Part shown: in pieces, positions 61,234-64,000 of the stretch
Layout of the letters: every line of letters begins with the position of its first letter
How positions within the stretch are numbered: position 1 is the stretch's first letter
NCBI GenBank assembly: GCA_900763875.1
Contig: CAAFLX010000030.1
Span: forward strand, 1-64,000
Source: Clostridia bacterium
Lineage (GTDB): Bacteria > Bacillota > Clostridia > Christensenellales > CAG-917
Direction of reading: 5' to 3'
DNA length: 64,000 nucleotides
Position numbers and translations under genes: made by a program
Notes under the pieces: model-generated
What the model was told of the DNA's origin: nothing
The model's input: the letters and a program-made list of their open reading frames with translations, nothing else
Database searches by the model: none

Positions 61234-62861
61234 TCTTTATCCTCCTTGTTTGCGTCGTTTTCGCTCTTTTGAGTGTCCTGTTGCTCTTGCTCGTACACGA
61301 TTTCTTCAACCGCGTCGAATTTTTCAGGCTCGGTGAGTCTTGCCGCCTCGACAGCCGCTTGCTCTTCCTTGGTGAGGGTTTCGTCCTTGACGACCTTTTC
61401 AACCGCTTGTTCGTCCTCGTTGCGCCTTTCGATGATAATCTTTTCGGGCGCAATCTTGATGCCTACGCGGTCGCCTTTGAGCCAATCGTCGTCGGTGTCG
61501 GCAAAGAAGATGTAGTGGTCGTCCGTTGAGAGAATGGCTTGATAGTAGCTGCCCTTGTATATGGACGAAAGCACGGTTGCGCCGATTTGTCCGTCTTCTT
61601 CGTCGTCTGTGATTTCCACGTCGTCGAAGTCGATTGACACTTTGACGGGGGTGTCAACGTCGAGGTCGGTTTTGCAAGCAAAGTTCTTGCCGCAAATTTC
61701 CACGAGGTTTTCGCCCGTGATATAGGTGTCGATTTCGTTGATGATGCGAGTTTTGTGCATGATGTGCAAATCAAACGGCTTGATATAGATGCCCACCGTT
61801 TCGCCCACGTCATAGGTGTCGGTGTCGTGCGCCACGATTTCGTTGCCGTTGGCAAGGAGCGTGATTTGATAGTGGTCGCCCTTGAACACGCTCGAGATGA
61901 CCTCTGCCGTGAGAATGGTGCGTTTGTCGTCAACCTTTTTGATTTTGACGTCCTCGGGGCGAATGATGACGTCGATAGGCTCGTTGTGCTTGAACCCTTT
62001 GTCCACGCAGTCGAATACGGTGTCGCAGAACTCGACCTTGCAATCTTCAAGCATAGTGCCCGAAAGAATGGTGCTCTCGCCTATGAAGTCGGCAACGAAC
62101 GCGTTTGCAGGCTCGTCGTAAATCTTTTCGGGGGAGGCGATTTGTTGAATTTCGCCAAGGCGCATAACCACGATTTTGTCGGACATCGTCAACGCTTCCT
62201 CTTGGTCGTGGGTGACGTAGATGAAGGTGATGCCGAGGCGTTTGTGCATATCCATAAGTTCGAGTTGCATATCCTTGCGCATTTTGAGGTCGAGTGCGCC
62301 CAGCGGCTCGTCGAGGAGCAACACTTCGGGCTCGTTGACAAGAGCGCGAGCGATAGCGACGCGCTGTTGTTGTCCGCCGCTCAAAGAGGACACGTTTCTG
62401 TGCCCGTAGTCTTCAAGGTCAACCATTTTGAGAGCGTTGTTGACTTTCTCTTTGATTTCGGACTTTGTATATTTTCTGAAAAGTTGAACGGTTTCGCCTT
62501 TTTTGTTGACTTTCGTGCCGTTGGGCAAAACTTTGAGTTTCAAGCCGAACGCGATATTGTTGAACACGTTGAGATGCGGAAACAGCGCGTATTTTTGAAA
62601 TACGGTGTTGACGGGGCGAAGGTGGGGAGGAGTGTCCGTGATATCCTTGCCGTTGAAGATAATCTTGCCGCTTGTGGGCATTTCAAAGCCTGCAATCATA
62701 CGCAGGGTTGTGGTCTTGCCGCAGCCGCTCGGGCCGAGCAGGGTGACAAATTCACCGCGCTTTATGGTGAGGCTTGCGTTTTTGACCACTTGCTTGCCGT
62801 CGTACTCTTTGTAGACGTTGCGAAGTTCGATGATGTTGTCAACAGGAGTTTTGTTTGTCAT
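61230..62861 (-). CDS. potA: Spermidine/putrescine ABC transporter ATPase with duplicated C-terminal domain
   Basis: 543 residues against about 350-380 in usual PotA. The ABC domain is complete: Walker A GPSGCGKTT, signature LSGGQQQR, Walker B LLLDEPLGALD and switch VTHDQEEALTM. After the normal TOBE domain a second TOBE-like segment follows (GATVLSSIYKGSYYQAILST echoing EVISSVFKGDHYQITLLANG), then an acidic Glu-rich tail of about 60 residues. The start is the ATG of MTNKTPVDN, 15 bases after the palindrome array; the longer frame upstream only translates that array. It powers polyamine uptake and is the first gene of potABCD. Confidence 0.94.
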   Translation of the reverse strand: MTNKTPVDNIIELRNVYKEYDGKQVVKNASLTIKRGEFVTLLGPSGCGKTTTLRMIAGFEMPTSGKIIFNGKDITDTPPHLRPVNTVFQKYALFPHLNVFNNIAFGLKLKVLPNGTKVNKKGETVQLFRKYTKSEIKEKVNNALKMVDLEDYGHRNVSSLSGGQQQRVAIARALVNEPEVLLLDEPLGALDLKMRKDMQLELMDMHKRLGITFIYVTHDQEEALTMSDKIVVMRLGEIQQIASPEKIYDEPANAFVADFIGESTILSGTMLEDCKVEFCDTVFDCVDKGFKHNEPIDVIIRPEDVKIKKVDDKRTILTAEVISSVFKGDHYQITLLANGNEIVAHDTDTYDVGETVGIYIKPFDLHIMHKTRIINEIDTYITGENLVEICGKNFACKTDLDVDTPVKVSIDFDDVEITDDEEDGQIGATVLSSIYKGSYYQAILSTDDHYIFFADTDDDWLKGDRVGIKIAPEKIIIERRNEDEQAVEKVVKDETLTKEEQAAVEAARLTEPEKFDAVEEIVYEQEQQDTQKSENDANKEDKE

Positions 62862-62875
62862 AGGTATGCCCTCAT

Positions 62876-63113
62876 TTGCAACTTTGTTGCAGTGATATTG
62901 TCCTTGTGGACAGTGATATTGCGCCTGTGGCGCAGTGAGATTTGTGCAATGCACAAGTGATATTGCACGTTGTGCAGTGATATTGTCCTTGCGGACAGTG
63001 ATATTGTCCTTGCGGACAGTGATATTGCGCCTAAGGCGCAGTGATATTTGTGCTATGCACAAGTGATATTGCACGTTGTGCAGTGATATTGCGGCTCTGC
63101 CGCGGTTGTTGAT
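62876..63113. repeat. GTGATAT-linked palindrome array, locus 3 (largest)
   Basis: Eleven palindromes joined by ten linkers (nine GTGATAT, one GTGAGAT), period 20-22 bases. Stems in order: TGCAAC/GTTGCA, TGTCC/GGACA, TGCGCC/GGCGCA, TTGTGC/GCACAA, TGCAC/GTGCA, TGTCC/GGACA, TGTCC/GGACA, TGCGCC/GGCGCA, TTGTGC/GCACAA, TGCAC/GTGCA and GCGGC/GCCGC. Part of the series is duplicated (units 3-5 against 7-9 in kind). It fills the 277-base gap between the regulator and potA. Confidence 0.93.
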
Positions 63114-63138
63114 GAATTTGAGCGGAGGTGAATTTCAA

Positions 63139-63672
63139 TCAGAACGTCGGCGGTGACGCCACCCACAAGATTATTGCTTTTTCGTTGGTGCGGTTTTCAA
63201 GGCGGTGCGGCTTTGAGGAAGTGAAGTAAAACACCTCGCCTTTCTTCACGCAGTACGCCGCTTGCCCTATGTGCAACCACACTCTGCCTGATATTACGTA
63301 TCCGAATTCCTCGCCCTCGTGCGGCACGTCTTCTTCCAAAGTCGCGTGGGGCTGAATGGTCACGCGGATAGGCTCCATTTCGTTCTTTTGCGCGTTTGGC
63401 ACAAGCCACTCGATTGTGTGCGTATCCGCCACTTTTTCGATAAATTCCGCCTCGGTGAACACCACCTTTTCTTCCTTTTCGTCCTTGAAGAAGTCCGCAA
63501 AGGTCGTGCCCAACGCATTGAGAATGTCCTCGAGCGTGGTGATAGAAGGGGAAGTGAGTTCGTTTTCAAGTTGCGAGATATAGCCTTTTGTCAATTCGCA
63601 TCTGTCGGCGAGTTCCTCTTGCGTGAGGTTCTTTTGTAGCCTCAACCTTTTGATTTTGCTGCCAAGTTCCAT
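63139..63672 (-). CDS. XRE-cupin regulator (PuuR-like), likely polyamine-responsive
   Basis: 177 residues. An N-terminal XRE helix-turn-helix (LGSKIKRLRLQKNLTQEELA, then YISQLENELTSPSITTLEDI) is joined to a C-terminal cupin (ATLEEDVPHEGEEFGYVISG, LHIGQAAYCVKKGEVFYF, PHRLENRTNEKAIILWVASP). This is the PuuR/SutR architecture, and its place directly before potABCD makes polyamine control likely. Ribosome binding site GAGGAGCGTAT. A cluster of GTTTAG operators lies just upstream, so it is probably autoregulated. Confidence 0.9.
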   Translation of the reverse strand: MELGSKIKRLRLQKNLTQEELADRCELTKGYISQLENELTSPSITTLEDILNALGTTFADFFKDEKEEKVVFTEAEFIEKVADTHTIEWLVPNAQKNEMEPIRVTIQPHATLEEDVPHEGEEFGYVISGRVWLHIGQAAYCVKKGEVFYFTSSKPHRLENRTNEKAIILWVASPPTF

Positions 63673-63716
63673 ATACGCTCCTCAAATGCAAAAATCGTAC
63701 ACGATGCGTACTCTCC

Positions 63717-63814
63717 GTTTAGGCTGACTAAACTTTCGCCTTAGTTTAGGCAAAATCTACCGCGAGTTTAGCAAGTTTTGCATTTTCTAACAAAAAGTTT
63801 AGCAAAACTAAACT
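63717..63814. promoter_or_regulatory. GTTTAG operator cluster upstream of the XRE-cupin gene
   Basis: Two full palindromes with identical architecture, GTTTAG-GCTGA-CTAAAC (63717-63733) and AGTTTAG-CAAAA-CTAAACT (63796-63814), and two half sites GTTTAG at 63744 and 63766. The motif is repeated, spaced 22-31 bases, and adjacent to an XRE gene: the natural operator of that regulator. Confidence 0.75.
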
Positions 63815-63921
63815 TATTTATCAAGAACGATTATATATATTTTGCAAATACAATGTCAATTATTTTGCACAACTTTTTCAACGTAAAAACAAATTTTTTT
63901 TGATAGCGTTTTTATATGCAA

Positions 63922-63953
63922 AGACCTCGCCGATTTTCAGCGAGGTCTAAAAG
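63922..63953 (-). terminator. Terminator of the gene at the right edge
   Basis: AGACCTCGC, a 9-base loop and GCGAGGTCT form a perfect 9-bp stem about 30 bases after the stop codon of the partial gene. It may work in both directions; T runs are short. Confidence 0.65.
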
Positions 63954-63978
63954 CACAACCGTGTTGTTTATATATGGT

Positions 63979-64000
63979 TTATTCTGCCGTGCCGGCAACC
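63979..64000 (-). CDS. 3' end of a gene cut by the window edge
   Basis: The last 22 bases read on the minus strand give …VAGTAE then TAA, followed by a terminator hairpin. This suggests the end of a minus-strand gene beyond the window. Too little is present to identify it. Confidence 0.35.

Noticed and set aside
62862..63074. 70-residue N-terminal extension of PotA reading through the palindrome array
   Set aside because: The extension only translates the array (ITVRKDN-type repeats); the ATG at 62861 begins the conserved PotA N-terminus.
62876..63113. CRISPR array
   Set aside because: Repeat (7 bases) and 'spacers' (13-15 bases) are far too short, the variable parts are perfect palindromes, and no cas genes are present.

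Overview
The window looks like a chromosomal segment of an uncultured, endospore-forming Firmicute (Clostridia-like), probably a metagenome-assembled contig. Evidence for this: it carries spoIVA and a YtxC-family sporulation gene, RNase J, Der, a serC/serA pair, potABCD, standard-code genes with AGGAGG-type ribosome binding sites, and moderate GC with AT-rich intergenic regions. The first 51 bases are an Illumina sequencing adapter, so the left end is an assembly artefact.

Layout. (1) 61-21688, plus strand: a surface or secretion locus. It holds one giant 6,224-residue secreted protein built of GLUG-type blocks and Ig/MBG-like blocks, then three overlapping genes with SipW/TasA-like N-termini, the last with a BspA-like leucine-rich segment. 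(2) 21754-22267: noncoding tandem repeats and the original terminator of a tRNA gene. (3) 22265-35259: a 12.9-kb integrated element bounded by 47-bp direct repeats that match the 3' half of tRNA-Thr(GGU). It encodes a tyrosine integrase next to the tRNA, a divergent XRE repressor, a long minus-strand operon of small and membrane/secreted proteins ending in a Zot-like (filamentous phage pI) ATPase, a RelBE-type toxin-antitoxin pair, strong hairpin clusters and a likely small RNA. I read it as an inovirus-like prophage of a Firmicute. No Rep protein is recognisable, and a truncated second Zot fragment is present. (4) 35215-35478: tRNA-Thr, tRNA-Ser and their shared promoter. (5) 35727-64000: ordinary chromosome. 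This holds a glycerophosphodiesterase, a GH3 glycosidase and acetyltransferase with a divergent AraC regulator, ytxC, serA, serC, RNase J, a GT28-like glycosyltransferase, a DUF512 Fe-S protein, der, an aminotransferase, spoIVA, a MATE exporter, YhbY, a CDF metal transporter, and the polyamine importer potABCD with its XRE-cupin regulator. A last minus-strand gene is cut by the window edge.

The main unexplained structure is a family of intergenic arrays (48176-48525, 56306-56400, 62876-63113). In them a near-constant 7-base linker GTGATAT alternates with short perfect palindromes whose stems differ from unit to unit but keep pairing. Other intergenic regions hold different short palindromic or tandem units. 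Two full GTTTAG-N5-CTAAAC palindromes and two half sites upstream of the XRE-cupin gene make a convincing operator cluster for the polyamine locus.
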